Below are positions 32,588 through 40,599 of a DNA stretch of 64,000 nt, piece by piece. A program made the translations under genes and the position numbers. Numbering within the stretch: position 1 is the first letter of the stretch; every line of letters begins with the position of its first letter. The stretch comes from Massilia niastensis DSM 21313 (GTDB taxonomy: Bacteria; Pseudomonadota; Gammaproteobacteria; Burkholderiales; Burkholderiaceae_D). The stretch spans positions 19,442 through 83,441 of the forward strand of contig NZ_KB908100.1 of the NCBI RefSeq assembly GCF_000382345.1. The letters run 5' to 3'. Under the pieces are notes generated by a model. The model worked only from the letters and a program-made list of their open reading frames with translations, was not told the origin of the DNA and did no database searches.

Positions 32588-33748
32588 TTACTTGAGCAGA
32601 CGGGTGCGGCTGGCGACCAGGGCGATCAGGATCGACAGGCCACCCACGTACGCGATTGCCGCCTGCATGCCGACGTAATGGGCGACGGCGCCGATCACCG
32701 GCGGGCCCATCAGGCTGCCGCTGTAGGCCATGCTGGCCACGCCTGCCAGGGCGATCGGGCCCTGGGCGCCGGCGGCGCTGAACACGAACGGGAACAGCAG
32801 GGCCAGGCCGAGGCCGGCGATGGCGAAGCCGCCCAGTGCGACGTAGGCGTTCGGCGCCAGCACCGCGAAGAACAGGCCGCTTGCCGAGACCAGCGAACCC
32901 AGGGTCACCAGGCGCTGGGCGCCGAAGCGCACTTTCAGCTTGTCGCCCACCAGGCGCGACAGCAGCATCATGACCGAGAACGACGACAGGGCCAGCGGCG
33001 CCAGGCCGTCGGAGGCGCCGAAGTGCTCTTTCAGGAACACGCCGCTCCAGTCGGCGATGCTGCCTTCCGACATCGAACCCAGGAAGCCGAGCAGACCCAG
33101 CAGTGCCAGCGGCCCACGCGGCAGCGAGAACGGCTTCTTCTCGACCTGCTCCACGCCATCCTCGGCCATCATCGAGTAGGCAGCCCACAGGACCAGGGCC
33201 AGCGGACCGGCCAGCATCACGAAGTGGGTAGCCGGTGCGATCTTCAGGCTGGCCATCAGGCTACCCAGGGTGGCGCCCGCCAGGCCGCCGGCGCAGCTGA
33301 GACCATGCAGGGTCGACAGTTCCGACTTGCCGCTTTCCTTTTCACGCCTGGTCGCGGACGAGTTGATCGCGACGTCGAAGGTGCTGGCGGTGATGCCCAG
33401 GCCCAGGACCGCCAGCATCAGGCGCGGGACGGTCGGCGCCATGCCGATCGCCACCAGCACGGCCAGCAGCGCCATGCCCGAGATCAGCATGGTCTTGCGG
33501 GCGCCGAAGCGGCCCATCAGGAAGGCCGAAATCGGGTACGACACCACGGCGCCGAGGCCGCCGCACAGCAGCACCATCGACAGCGCCGAGTGGGACACCT
33601 GGACACGTTCCGCCAGGGCGGGAATACGGCCCGCCCACGAACCCATGATCAGGCCGAAGAGCGTGAACAACACCGGCAGGGCATATTGCTGGGCTTGCGC
33701 GAGCGAAGAAGTACGCGCAGCGGAGACAGCGGTGACAGTAGAGTGCAT
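32588..33748 (-). CDS. MFS transporter (YbjJ-like)
   Basis: 386 residues with about 12 hydrophobic helices. FGLIMGSWAGRIPALAERVQVSHSAL at the N-terminus is typical of the YbjJ branch of the major facilitator superfamily, inner-membrane carriers of unassigned substrate; GFLGSMSEGSIADWSGVFLKE opens the second half. The gene is alone on its strand and ends 110 bases before nudC, with which it might be co-transcribed. The substrate is unknown. Confidence 0.85.
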   Translation of the reverse strand: MHSTVTAVSAARTSSLAQAQQYALPVLFTLFGLIMGSWAGRIPALAERVQVSHSALSMVLLCGGLGAVVSYPISAFLMGRFGARKTMLISGMALLAVLVAIGMAPTVPRLMLAVLGLGITASTFDVAINSSATRREKESGKSELSTLHGLSCAGGLAGATLGSLMASLKIAPATHFVMLAGPLALVLWAAYSMMAEDGVEQVEKKPFSLPRGPLALLGLLGFLGSMSEGSIADWSGVFLKEHFGASDGLAPLALSSFSVMMLLSRLVGDKLKVRFGAQRLVTLGSLVSASGLFFAVLAPNAYVALGGFAIAGLGLALLFPFVFSAAGAQGPIALAGVASMAYSGSLMGPPVIGAVAHYVGMQAAIAYVGGLSILIALVASRTRLLK

Positions 33749-34280
33749 GGCGAAAAGTGTTAAATAGTTTGAGGCGTAAAGGAGTTGCCAGAACTTTTTT
33801 CACAGTCCGAACGTTCTTTAAATAATGACGTCAGGAAGCTGATGGACGGCAATTTTACGCAGAAAAATTCGCCGTGGGTTTTCCATGCGGAAAAAATTTT
33901 TGATCGTTGCATTGTACTGACGAAAGAATTGCAACTTCCTTGGCAGGGATGCACAAAACCATTCAAATGCTGCAACAAGGAAACAATAAGAAGCCCGACA
34001 ATAAAGACCGTTTGGCGATTTTATTGCTGGGTTACCGTAATTCGGAGGGAGGGGCGAAGCACGATCTTGCACCGCAACATGGGCGCAAATCCTTGGTGCA
34101 ATAGAAAGGTTTTCCGGCTAGTCGCTATCAGCCGAATAATGCTGGAGAGAAAAAAGGAAGCCGCGCATATTGCGGCTGAGAAGAATTGATGGACCGGTAT
34201 GTGCGTCCGCGCCCGATCCTTGAATTGTGAAATATATGTGCAGCACGCGGCACTGATCGGTTCGAACAGCGCCGCCCAAT
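33749..34280. other. AT-richer intergenic region without a credible gene
   Basis: About 530 bases with clearly lower GC than its surroundings. An open frame at 33785-34189 has composition unlike real genes and no similarity I recognise. A short hairpin AGCCGC/GCGGCT lies at 34159-34177. It probably holds the promoter of the leftward MFS gene; the rest is unexplained. Confidence 0.5.
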
Positions 34281-34655
34281 CTATTGCATCGAATGCAAGC
34301 CAATCATGTTGCCTTCGGTATCGCTGACCAGGGCGATGTAGCCATATTGTCCGATCGAGAATTTTTCCTTATCGACCTTGCCGCCAGCCCCGGCAGCCAT
34401 TGCCGCCGCGTCCGCACAATCCTCGCAACTGAAATACACCAGCACGCTGTTGCCGCCGGAAGCGAAGCCTGGCATCCGCACCAGGGCGCCGGGAGCGCCA
34501 TAGGCATCCGGCTGCATCGGGAAACCCCACATCTCGAGATCGGGTGTTTCCATGCGCTGCAACTGCACCTTGAACACTGTCTCGTAGAAAGCCTTGGCGC
34601 GGGCCATGTCCTGCACATAGATCTCGAACCATCCAACTGGATTCATGATTGGCAT
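34281..34655 (-). CDS. VOC (glyoxalase-like) family protein
   Basis: 124 residues. PVGWFEIYVQDMARAKAFYETVF and the C-terminal IALVSDTEGNMIGLHSM are the two halves of a vicinal oxygen chelate domain with the final metal-binding Glu position replaced by a neutral residue (Gly-Leu-His), so metal binding is uncertain. Such small proteins are often annotated as glyoxalase or bleomycin-resistance like without known substrate. The start could also be the ATG three codons later. Confidence 0.8.
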   Translation of the reverse strand: MPIMNPVGWFEIYVQDMARAKAFYETVFKVQLQRMETPDLEMWGFPMQPDAYGAPGALVRMPGFASGGNSVLVYFSCEDCADAAAMAAGAGGKVDKEKFSIGQYGYIALVSDTEGNMIGLHSMQ

Positions 34656-34807
34656 CCTCCTGATCGATTACGCCGCATGCGGGGCGCCGCGTCGCTGGCG
34701 ACGGACCGGCCGGGCGCTCGGCCGTCTCAATGGCAGCCCTCTACCTTGCTGCATTATGGACCGCGGTGCCCGCCACGGCACGCCTATCCGACGCTGCGCC
34801 ACAGCGC

Positions 34808-34830
34808 AGAAAGGCCGCCCGAAGGCGGCC
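34808..34830 (-). terminator. Intrinsic terminator downstream of the esterase gene
   Basis: On the minus strand GGCCGCC and GGCGGCC-type arms pair around a TTCG tetraloop and are followed by TTTCT, about 40 bases after the esterase stop. Confidence 0.6.
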
Positions 34831-34871
34831 ACGCACAGCAGGACCAGGCAAGCGCCAGGGCTGAAGCAGGA

Positions 34872-35897
34872 TTACTTGCTCAGGTGCTTCTTCAGTTCGG
34901 TACCGGCCTGCAGGACCTGGGAACGGACACCCGGCACCGTGGCCAGCGGGTTGAGCAGGCCGAAGTCATGGATCATGCCGTTGTAGCGGGTGACGGTCAC
35001 ATCCACGCCTGCCTGGTCGAGCTTGCGGCCGTAGGCTTCGCCTTCGTCACGCAGCACGTCGAACTCGGCGGTCTGGATCAGCGCCGGCGGCAAGCCCTTC
35101 AGCTGCGACAGGCTGGCCTGGAGCGGCGAGGCGGTGATCTCCTTGCGCTTGGCGGCGTCAAGCGTGTAGTTATCCCAGAACCATTTCATCATATTCCTGG
35201 TCAGGAAATGGCCTTGCGCGAACTGCTGGTAGGAGGCGGTGTCGAAGTTGGCGTCGGTCACCGGCCACATCAGCACCTGGTAGCGCAGCTTCGGCTCGCC
35301 CTTGTCCTTGGCCATCAGGGTCAGGGCCGCGGCCATGTTGCCGCCGACGCTGTTGCCGGCCACGGCCAGGCGAGTGCCGTCGATATGCAGTTCCTTGCCG
35401 TTCTTCGCGACCCATTTGGTGGCGGCATAGATCTCGTTGATCGCCACCCCATAGCCGGCTTCCGGCGAACGGGTGTAGTCGACGAACACGGCCACCGCCC
35501 CCGAGCTCTCGACCAGGTCGCGCACCAGGCGCTCGTGGGTCGGATAATCGCCCAGCACCCAGCCGCCGCCGTGGACGAACATGAAGGCCGGGAGTTCGCC
35601 CTTCCTGCCTGCCGGGCGCACGATCTTCAGCTTGATCTGCCTGCCGTCGACCGTGATCACCTTGTCCGACACCTCGGCTTTCGGCAGGTCGACCTTCACG
35701 CTTTTCTGGGCGCCTTCCAGCACCGCGCGGGCCTCGGCCGGCGTCAGCTGTTCCATCGGCTTGCCGCCGCCGGCTTCGAGGGCGTTCAGGAATTCCTGGG
35801 TGCGGCGCTCCACGCCGGGCCCGCCGGCTGCCGCCGAGGCGACGCCATAAGTGATTGCCAGGGTTGCCGCGACGACTGCCTTGCTCAGCTTGCTCAT
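34872..35897 (-). CDS. Secreted alpha/beta hydrolase (HSL-like esterase)
   Basis: 341 residues with an N-terminal signal peptide (ends near VASA). The hormone-sensitive-lipase family oxyanion motif HGGGW is followed by the nucleophile elbow GNSVGG, an Asp in EFDVLRDEG and the His in GMIHDFG, so the catalytic triad is complete. It probably hydrolyses short-chain esters in the periplasm. A palindrome matching two sites upstream of ohr lies about 120 bases upstream (36014-36033), so it may share a regulator with ohr. Confidence 0.88.
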   Translation of the reverse strand: MSKLSKAVVAATLAITYGVASAAAGGPGVERRTQEFLNALEAGGGKPMEQLTPAEARAVLEGAQKSVKVDLPKAEVSDKVITVDGRQIKLKIVRPAGRKGELPAFMFVHGGGWVLGDYPTHERLVRDLVESSGAVAVFVDYTRSPEAGYGVAINEIYAATKWVAKNGKELHIDGTRLAVAGNSVGGNMAAALTLMAKDKGEPKLRYQVLMWPVTDANFDTASYQQFAQGHFLTRNMMKWFWDNYTLDAAKRKEITASPLQASLSQLKGLPPALIQTAEFDVLRDEGEAYGRKLDQAGVDVTVTRYNGMIHDFGLLNPLATVPGVRSQVLQAGTELKKHLSK

Positions 35898-36013
35898 GAT
35901 CTTCCTGCCTTTCTACGTATCGGGATCGGGTGGCCAGCGCCGCCGACATGGGCGCCTTGGCCGGGTTCACTGCAAAAACGATGTATTGCGAAAGCAATCA
36001 GTCTATCCAGCGA

Positions 36014-36033
36014 TTAAATAGCGCACTATTTAT
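36014..36033. promoter_or_regulatory. Operator-like palindrome upstream of the esterase gene
   Basis: AAATAG and CTATTT arms around CGCA (36016-36031). The core is shared with sites at 36564-36583 and 36688-36709 near ohr. It is a likely binding site for a MarR/OhrR-type regulator; the regulator itself is not in the window. Confidence 0.6.
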
Positions 36034-36087
36034 ATGGAAGGCCAACCGGACTGCTGCCCTCCCCCGGTCGCCCGGGAGAGTCTTGCC

Positions 36088-36513
36088 TTAGACCAGTTGC
36101 AGGGTCACGTCGATATTGCCGCGGGTGGCATTCGAGTACGGGCACACGATGTGGGCGCGGTCGACCAGGGCCTGGGCTTCGTCAGCCGGCACGCCCGGCA
36201 GGCTGATCTTCAGGACCACTTCGATGCCGAAGCCGGTCGGGATCGGGCCGATGCCGACTTCGCCTTCCACCGACACGTCCGGCGAGATCTTCAGCTTGTC
36301 GCGTGCGGCGACGAATTTCATCGCGCCCAGGAAGCAGGCCGAGTAGCCGGCTGCGAACAGCTGTTCCGGGTTAGTGCCTTCCAGGCCATTGCCGCCCAGT
36401 TCCTTCGGGGTGGTCAGCTTGACGTCCAGCACGCCGTCCGACGAGATGGCGCGGCCTTCACGGCCACCGGTGGCTTTGGCGGATGCGCGGTAGAGGACTT
36501 TTTCGACTGCCAT
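36088..36513 (-). CDS. ohr: Organic hydroperoxide resistance protein (OsmC/Ohr family)
   Basis: 141 residues. Ohr reduces organic hydroperoxides with a reactive Cys pair: the peroxidatic Cys in [12 protein letters not shown] and the resolving Cys in HIVCPYS. The N-terminal [15 protein letters not shown] and [20 protein letters not shown] fit Ohr rather than OsmC. A purine-rich stretch before the ATG (AAGGAGT) is the ribosome binding site. Two copies of an operator-like palindrome lie upstream, consistent with repression by an OhrR-type MarR regulator, which is encoded elsewhere. Confidence 0.95.
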   Translation of the reverse strand: MAVEKVLYRASAKATGGREGRAISSDGVLDVKLTTPKELGGNGLEGTNPEQLFAAGYSACFLGAMKFVAARDKLKISPDVSVEGEVGIGPIPTGFGIEVVLKISLPGVPADEAQALVDRAHIVCPYSNATRGNIDVTLQLV

Positions 36514-36563
36514 GGTATGACTCCTTATCAGGTGCGGACACTTCCGCTGGATTAATTCGCTAT

Positions 36564-36583
36564 TAGATAGCGCACTATTTAAA
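36564..36583. promoter_or_regulatory. Operator-like palindrome at the ohr promoter
   Basis: AGATAG-CGCA-CTATTT with AT-rich flanks, 51-70 bases before the ohr start, so within the promoter zone. Shares its core with the site upstream of the esterase gene. Confidence 0.65.
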
Positions 36584-36687
36584 TACTACATCTACTCTCT
36601 TGCCCTAGGCCTGACTCTCCCTGGGGACCAGCCTGCCTGGTGCTGCCGGCTTCGCTGAACCTCGTTCATCGCTGCCATGGACTGCAT

Positions 36688-36709
36688 ATTAAATCGTGCG
36701 CTATTCAAT
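36688..36709. promoter_or_regulatory. Second, inverted operator-like site upstream of ohr
   Basis: Read on the minus strand, GAATAG-CGCA-CGATTT matches the other two palindromes with small changes. It lies about 175 bases before the ohr start. Confidence 0.5.
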
Positions 36710-36801
36710 TGCAAGCTACTTGTGTAACAAGATGTTACAGGAAGCGAGACGAAGCGGCGGACGCGGGTTGAGCAGGATCGGATTTCAGTGAAAATCCCGG
36801 C

Positions 36802-37812
36802 TCAGATCAGGCGCACCGATTCGCGCACGATCAGGCTCAGCGATGGCACGTCGACCGGCGGCTGCTCATGCCCCAGCATCGACAGCATCATGCGGCCGAT
36901 GCCGATCCCGGCCTCGTACAGCGGCTGGCGCACCGTGGTCAGCGGCGGGGTCGTGTACATGGAGCTGTGCAGGTCGTCGAAGCCGACGATCGAAATGTCG
37001 TCCGGCACCCGGATATTGCGGCGGTACAGCGCCAGCCGCGCGCCGTAGGCGGTCAGGTCGTTGCTCGCGAAGATCGCGGTGAAGCGCTGGTGCGCCGCCA
37101 GCAGCTGGTTCACCGCCAGCAGGCCACCCGATTCCTGGAAGTCGCCCGCCACCACCAGGTTCGGATCGACCTCGATCCGGTGTTTCGCCAGGGTGTCGTA
37201 GTAACCCGCCAGGCGCGCGCGGGCGTCGCCGTGGTCGGCCGGGCCGGTGATGATGGCGATGCGCCGGTGGCCCTGCTTGACCAGGAATTCGACCGCATCG
37301 CAGGCGCCGCGGTAGTTGTCGAGGCAAAAGCCGAGCATGCGCTCGCCCTTGATCTTGCGCCCGAAGGCCACGATCGGCACCCGCTTCGAAAAATCGAGGA
37401 TCTGCTGGTCGCTCATGTTACCGGTCAGGATGGCCACGCCATCGACGCGGCGCCCGATCAGGAGCTCGACGCGCTCGGCTTCCTCGTCCGCATGCCAGTG
37501 GCCGCTCATGATCAGGAGCGCATAACCCGAGTCCTTGACGGCATCCTCGATGCCGACCATCGCCCGGTTGAAGTAGCCGCTCTCGAGCGCCTGGGTCAGC
37601 ACGCCGATGGTGCGGGTGCTGCCCATCTTCAGGCTCTGCGCCAGGCGGTTCGGCTTGTACTGCAGTTCGTCGATGACGCGCTCGATGGTCTTGCGCTTGT
37701 CGTCCGAAACCTTGGCGGTACCGTTCAGGAAGCGCGACACCGTGGCGGGAGAAACGCCGGCCGCACTGGCGACCTGGTACAGGGTAGTGGTGGTGCTCTC
37801 GGCGTTTTTCAT
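36802..37812 (-). CDS. LacI-family regulator of the beta-glucan locus
   Basis: 336 residues. The N-terminal helix-turn-helix TLYQVASAAGVSPATVSRFLNG and the hinge helix KPNRLAQSL are typical LacI/GalR features, followed by a periplasmic-binding-protein-like sensor domain (TIGVLTQ to the C-terminus). The ATG at 37812 places the HTH at the correct distance from the start. It is divergent from the TonB receptor gene, whose promoter region has two LacI-type operators. It probably represses the locus and is released by a beta-glucan breakdown product; the effector is inferred. Confidence 0.92.
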   Translation of the reverse strand: MKNAESTTTTLYQVASAAGVSPATVSRFLNGTAKVSDDKRKTIERVIDELQYKPNRLAQSLKMGSTRTIGVLTQALESGYFNRAMVGIEDAVKDSGYALLIMSGHWHADEEAERVELLIGRRVDGVAILTGNMSDQQILDFSKRVPIVAFGRKIKGERMLGFCLDNYRGACDAVEFLVKQGHRRIAIITGPADHGDARARLAGYYDTLAKHRIEVDPNLVVAGDFQESGGLLAVNQLLAAHQRFTAIFASNDLTAYGARLALYRRNIRVPDDISIVGFDDLHSSMYTTPPLTTVRQPLYEAGIGIGRMMLSMLGHEQPPVDVPSLSLIVRESVRLI

Positions 37813-37930
37813 GAAGTGGTCGCGATGCCTGGCGGCTGCCAATGTTGTCCAGAGTATATCACGCAGCTTTTTCACTCCCTCAGCGGTCGGCAGGCTGCGC
37901 CAGCCATGCAGCCTACCATTTCCGGACGCT

Positions 37931-37947
37931 TATGAAAATCTTTCATA
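37931..37947. promoter_or_regulatory. Perfect palindrome in the regulator/receptor intergenic region
   Basis: TATGAAA-ATC-TTTCATA, a perfect 7-bp inverted repeat, 119 bases upstream of the LacI-type gene start. It resembles the operators near 38031 and may serve autoregulation. Confidence 0.5.
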
Positions 37948-38001
37948 AAATTCCGATTTCTACCCGCCGACAATACAATCATGCCTCCTTAAAAATTCTG
38001 T

Positions 38002-38031
38002 TTGACATTTTTCGCCTAGGAGAATTACGAT
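38002..38031 (+). promoter_or_regulatory. Candidate promoter of the TonB receptor gene
   Basis: TTGACA at 38002-38007 and TACGAT at 38026-38031, 18 bases apart. The first LacI-type operator begins at the -10, so repressor binding would block the polymerase. Confidence 0.6.
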
Positions 38032-38065
38032 GAAATCGTTTTCAGTAGTTATGAAATCGTTTTCT
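38031..38065. promoter_or_regulatory. Two LacI-type operators at the receptor promoter
   Basis: TGAAATCGTTTTCA (38031-38044) is a LacI/GalR-type palindrome with central CG. TGAAATCGTTTTCT (38052-38065) repeats it 21 bases later, two helical turns away and on the same face. They are the probable binding sites of the divergent LacI-family regulator. Confidence 0.75.
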
Positions 38066-38117
38066 CATGGCATCAGTTGTTAGCGCTACCAAATCAAAAA
38101 CAAACATTGGAGACAGC

Positions 38118-40517
38118 ATGGCAATTTCTGCACCGCAGCGTGTGCGCACCCTCGCCCCTATCCACCTCGCCGTCCTGACGCTGCTCGCGGGCATCGGCGC
38201 TGCCCAGGCCCAGACCGCCTCCGCGCCGGCCGCACCAGGCCCGGCCGCCGACGACGGGAAGATCGCGGAAGTGGTGGTCACCGCCACCAAGCGTTCGACC
38301 TCGCTGCAGCGCACCCCGATCGCGGTGACGGCGCTGAACGCCGCCACCCTGGCCGACAACCACGTGCAGACCATGCTCGACGTGGTGGCGCTGGTGCCGG
38401 GCTTCCAGGCCACCGCCCAGGGCGACCACGGCGTGACCACGATGACCCTGCGCGGCATCGGCAACGACAGCGCCAAGACCCAGTACGCCGACCCGGAGGT
38501 CGCTTCCTTCGTGGACAACGTCTACTCGCCGCGCGCCGAAGGCGCCACCGCGCTGATGTTCGACGTCGAAGGCATCGAGGTGCTGCGCGGTCCGCAGGGC
38601 ACGCTGTGGGGCCGCAACTCCACCGTCGGCGCGGTCAACATCCAGACCGTCAAGCCTGAACTGAACAGCCGCTCCGGCCATGTCGAAGGCGGCATCGGCG
38701 ACTACAACCGCTTCGGCGCGCGCGGCGCGGTCAACATCCCGCTGTCGGACACTGCGGCGCTGCGCTTCGCGGCGGTGCACGAGCGCCACGACGGCTACGT
38801 CGACTACCAGAAATTCCCGGGCGTGCCGGTCGCGCAGCAGCGCGCCGCCTACATCGCCGCCGGCGGCAATCCGGCCAGCTTCCGTCCGATCAATCCGAAC
38901 AACTACGTGGTCGGCGACGACAAGTACAGCGCCCAGGACCAGAGCGCCGCCCGCCTCTCGCTGCTGTGGCACATCGCGCCCAGCCTGCGCTGGAACGTCG
39001 CCTACGAAAAATTCCTCGACCGCGGCACCCCGAGCGCCAACCTGATGCAAACCCCGCGTCCGGGCCAGAAGCACTGGTCGACCCTGAGCGACAGCGCGCC
39101 CTGGATCGACCGCGACAGCCACAACGTCCGCAGCCGCCTGAGCTGGGACATCAACCAGGACATGGCGCTGCACTACATCGCCGGCGCCTCCAAGTACAAG
39201 GGCACGATGCGCTTCGACCAGGACGGCGGCGCCGTGCTGCCGACCTCGATCATCTCGGGCGGCGTCTGGCAGGAGCACACCACGGTCGATTCCGACTACC
39301 GCAGCCACAGCCACGAGCTGGAACTGCAGTCGCTCGGCAACCGCAGCGTCGACTGGCAGGTCGGCCTGTACTACGCCGCCGAGAAGAACAGCATCCGCTT
39401 CGACATCCCGATCATGACCGGCACCCAGGAAGGCAACGTCGTGTGGCAGGGTTCCTTCATCCAGCCGAAGGAAACCGTCGATTCGACCGCCGCCTTCGGC
39501 CAGGCCACCTGGAACGTCTCGGACAAGCTGCACCTGACCGGCGGCGTGCGCTGGACCCACGACAAGCGCGCCAACATCGGCGGCCGCGCCTACACCTGGA
39601 ACTACGACCCGACCGTGCCGCAGCTGCCGCTGAGCCCATCGATCGACCCGAGCATCCCGGGCCAGGGCTTCAAGCCCGACGTGCCGGGCAACGACGGCGA
39701 GTTCAGCGACAGCAAGGTCACCGGCCTGCTGCGCCTGAACTACGACATCGACCGCAGCAACATGGTCTATGCCAGCGTCTCGACCGGCTACAAGTCGGGC
39801 GGCGTGCAGGACCGCGGCCTGCCGTACCAGCCTGAAACCCTGACCAACTACGAAGTCGGCTCGAAGAGCACCTTCCTGAACGGCGCGCTGCGCATCAACA
39901 ACGCCCTGTTCTATATGGACTTCAAGGACTTCCAGTTCAATTCGCCGGTCAGCTTCCCGGACGGCGGCCGCGGCCTGGCGATCTCGAACGCCGAAGGCGC
40001 CGAAGTCTATGGCCTGGAATCGGAAATCGCCGCGCGCCTGTCGCCGAACGACCGCCTGTCGGTGACCTTCGCCGTGCTGCGTTCCAAGCTGGGCCGCCTG
40101 ATCGCCGGCTCGAACGACTACGCGCTGCCGCCGTGCACGGTCGATCCGCGCATCGCGACCTGCGTCGACGTCACCGGCAACACCATGCCGCACTCGCCGC
40201 GCTTCTCCACCACGGTCCAGTACCAGCATACCTTCCACCTGAATAACGGCGGCACGCTGGTGCCGCGCGTCACGGCGCGCTATGAAACCGACGTCGAGCT
40301 GAGCGTGTTCAACCTGGGACCGGAAGACCGGCAGGAAGCCTACGGCACCGCCGACCTCGGGTTGCGCTACCAGAAGGACAAATGGTGGGTCGACGCGTTT
40401 GTCCGCAACGTGAACGACAAGAAGATCAAGACCAGCGCCTTCAACGGCTTCGGGCCGTGGCTGGCGCAGTACAAACCGCCGCGCACAGTCGGCATCAACA
40501 CCGGCTTCGATTTCTAG
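38118..40517 (+). CDS. TonB-dependent outer-membrane receptor for glycans
   Basis: 799 residues from the ATG at 38118, supported by GGAGA upstream. A signal peptide (ends near GAAQA) is followed by the TonB box-like EVVVTATKR, a plug domain (PIAVTALNAATL, LRGPQGTLWGRNSTVGAVN) and a 22-strand barrel ending in the C-terminal aromatic GINTGFDF. It is of the sugar-uptake type often seen with LacI-controlled loci. Being first of the beta-glucan genes, it probably imports cellodextrins or related oligosaccharides using TonB energy. A terminator follows it. Confidence 0.92.
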   Translation: MAISAPQRVRTLAPIHLAVLTLLAGIGAAQAQTASAPAAPGPAADDGKIAEVVVTATKRSTSLQRTPIAVTALNAATLADNHVQTMLDVVALVPGFQATAQGDHGVTTMTLRGIGNDSAKTQYADPEVASFVDNVYSPRAEGATALMFDVEGIEVLRGPQGTLWGRNSTVGAVNIQTVKPELNSRSGHVEGGIGDYNRFGARGAVNIPLSDTAALRFAAVHERHDGYVDYQKFPGVPVAQQRAAYIAAGGNPASFRPINPNNYVVGDDKYSAQDQSAARLSLLWHIAPSLRWNVAYEKFLDRGTPSANLMQTPRPGQKHWSTLSDSAPWIDRDSHNVRSRLSWDINQDMALHYIAGASKYKGTMRFDQDGGAVLPTSIISGGVWQEHTTVDSDYRSHSHELELQSLGNRSVDWQVGLYYAAEKNSIRFDIPIMTGTQEGNVVWQGSFIQPKETVDSTAAFGQATWNVSDKLHLTGGVRWTHDKRANIGGRAYTWNYDPTVPQLPLSPSIDPSIPGQGFKPDVPGNDGEFSDSKVTGLLRLNYDIDRSNMVYASVSTGYKSGGVQDRGLPYQPETLTNYEVGSKSTFLNGALRINNALFYMDFKDFQFNSPVSFPDGGRGLAISNAEGAEVYGLESEIAARLSPNDRLSVTFAVLRSKLGRLIAGSNDYALPPCTVDPRIATCVDVTGNTMPHSPRFSTTVQYQHTFHLNNGGTLVPRVTARYETDVELSVFNLGPEDRQEAYGTADLGLRYQKDKWWVDAFVRNVNDKKIKTSAFNGFGPWLAQYKPPRTVGINTGFDF

Positions 40518-40528
40518 GAACCGGTACC

Positions 40529-40564
40529 ACGGCAGGCCCGCACAAAGCGGTCCTGCCGTTTTTT
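40529..40564 (+). terminator. Intrinsic terminator between the receptor and bglA
   Basis: ACGGCAGG pairs with CCTGCCGT, with an inner CCGC/GCGG pair, followed by six T. It lies inside an otherwise co-directional cluster and would lower expression of the enzymes relative to the receptor. Confidence 0.85.
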
Positions 40565-40599
40565 GCATTCAGCCCCTGCCAAGCAACCAGAAGACCGCC

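Noticed and set aside
33785..34189. 134-residue frame in the AT-rich gap
   Set aside because: It has atypical composition, no ribosome binding site of note and no recognisable similarity.
36060..36087. GC-rich CCCGG/CCGGG hairpin after ohr
   Set aside because: It has no T tract on the coding strand and a short stem, so it is not called as a terminator.
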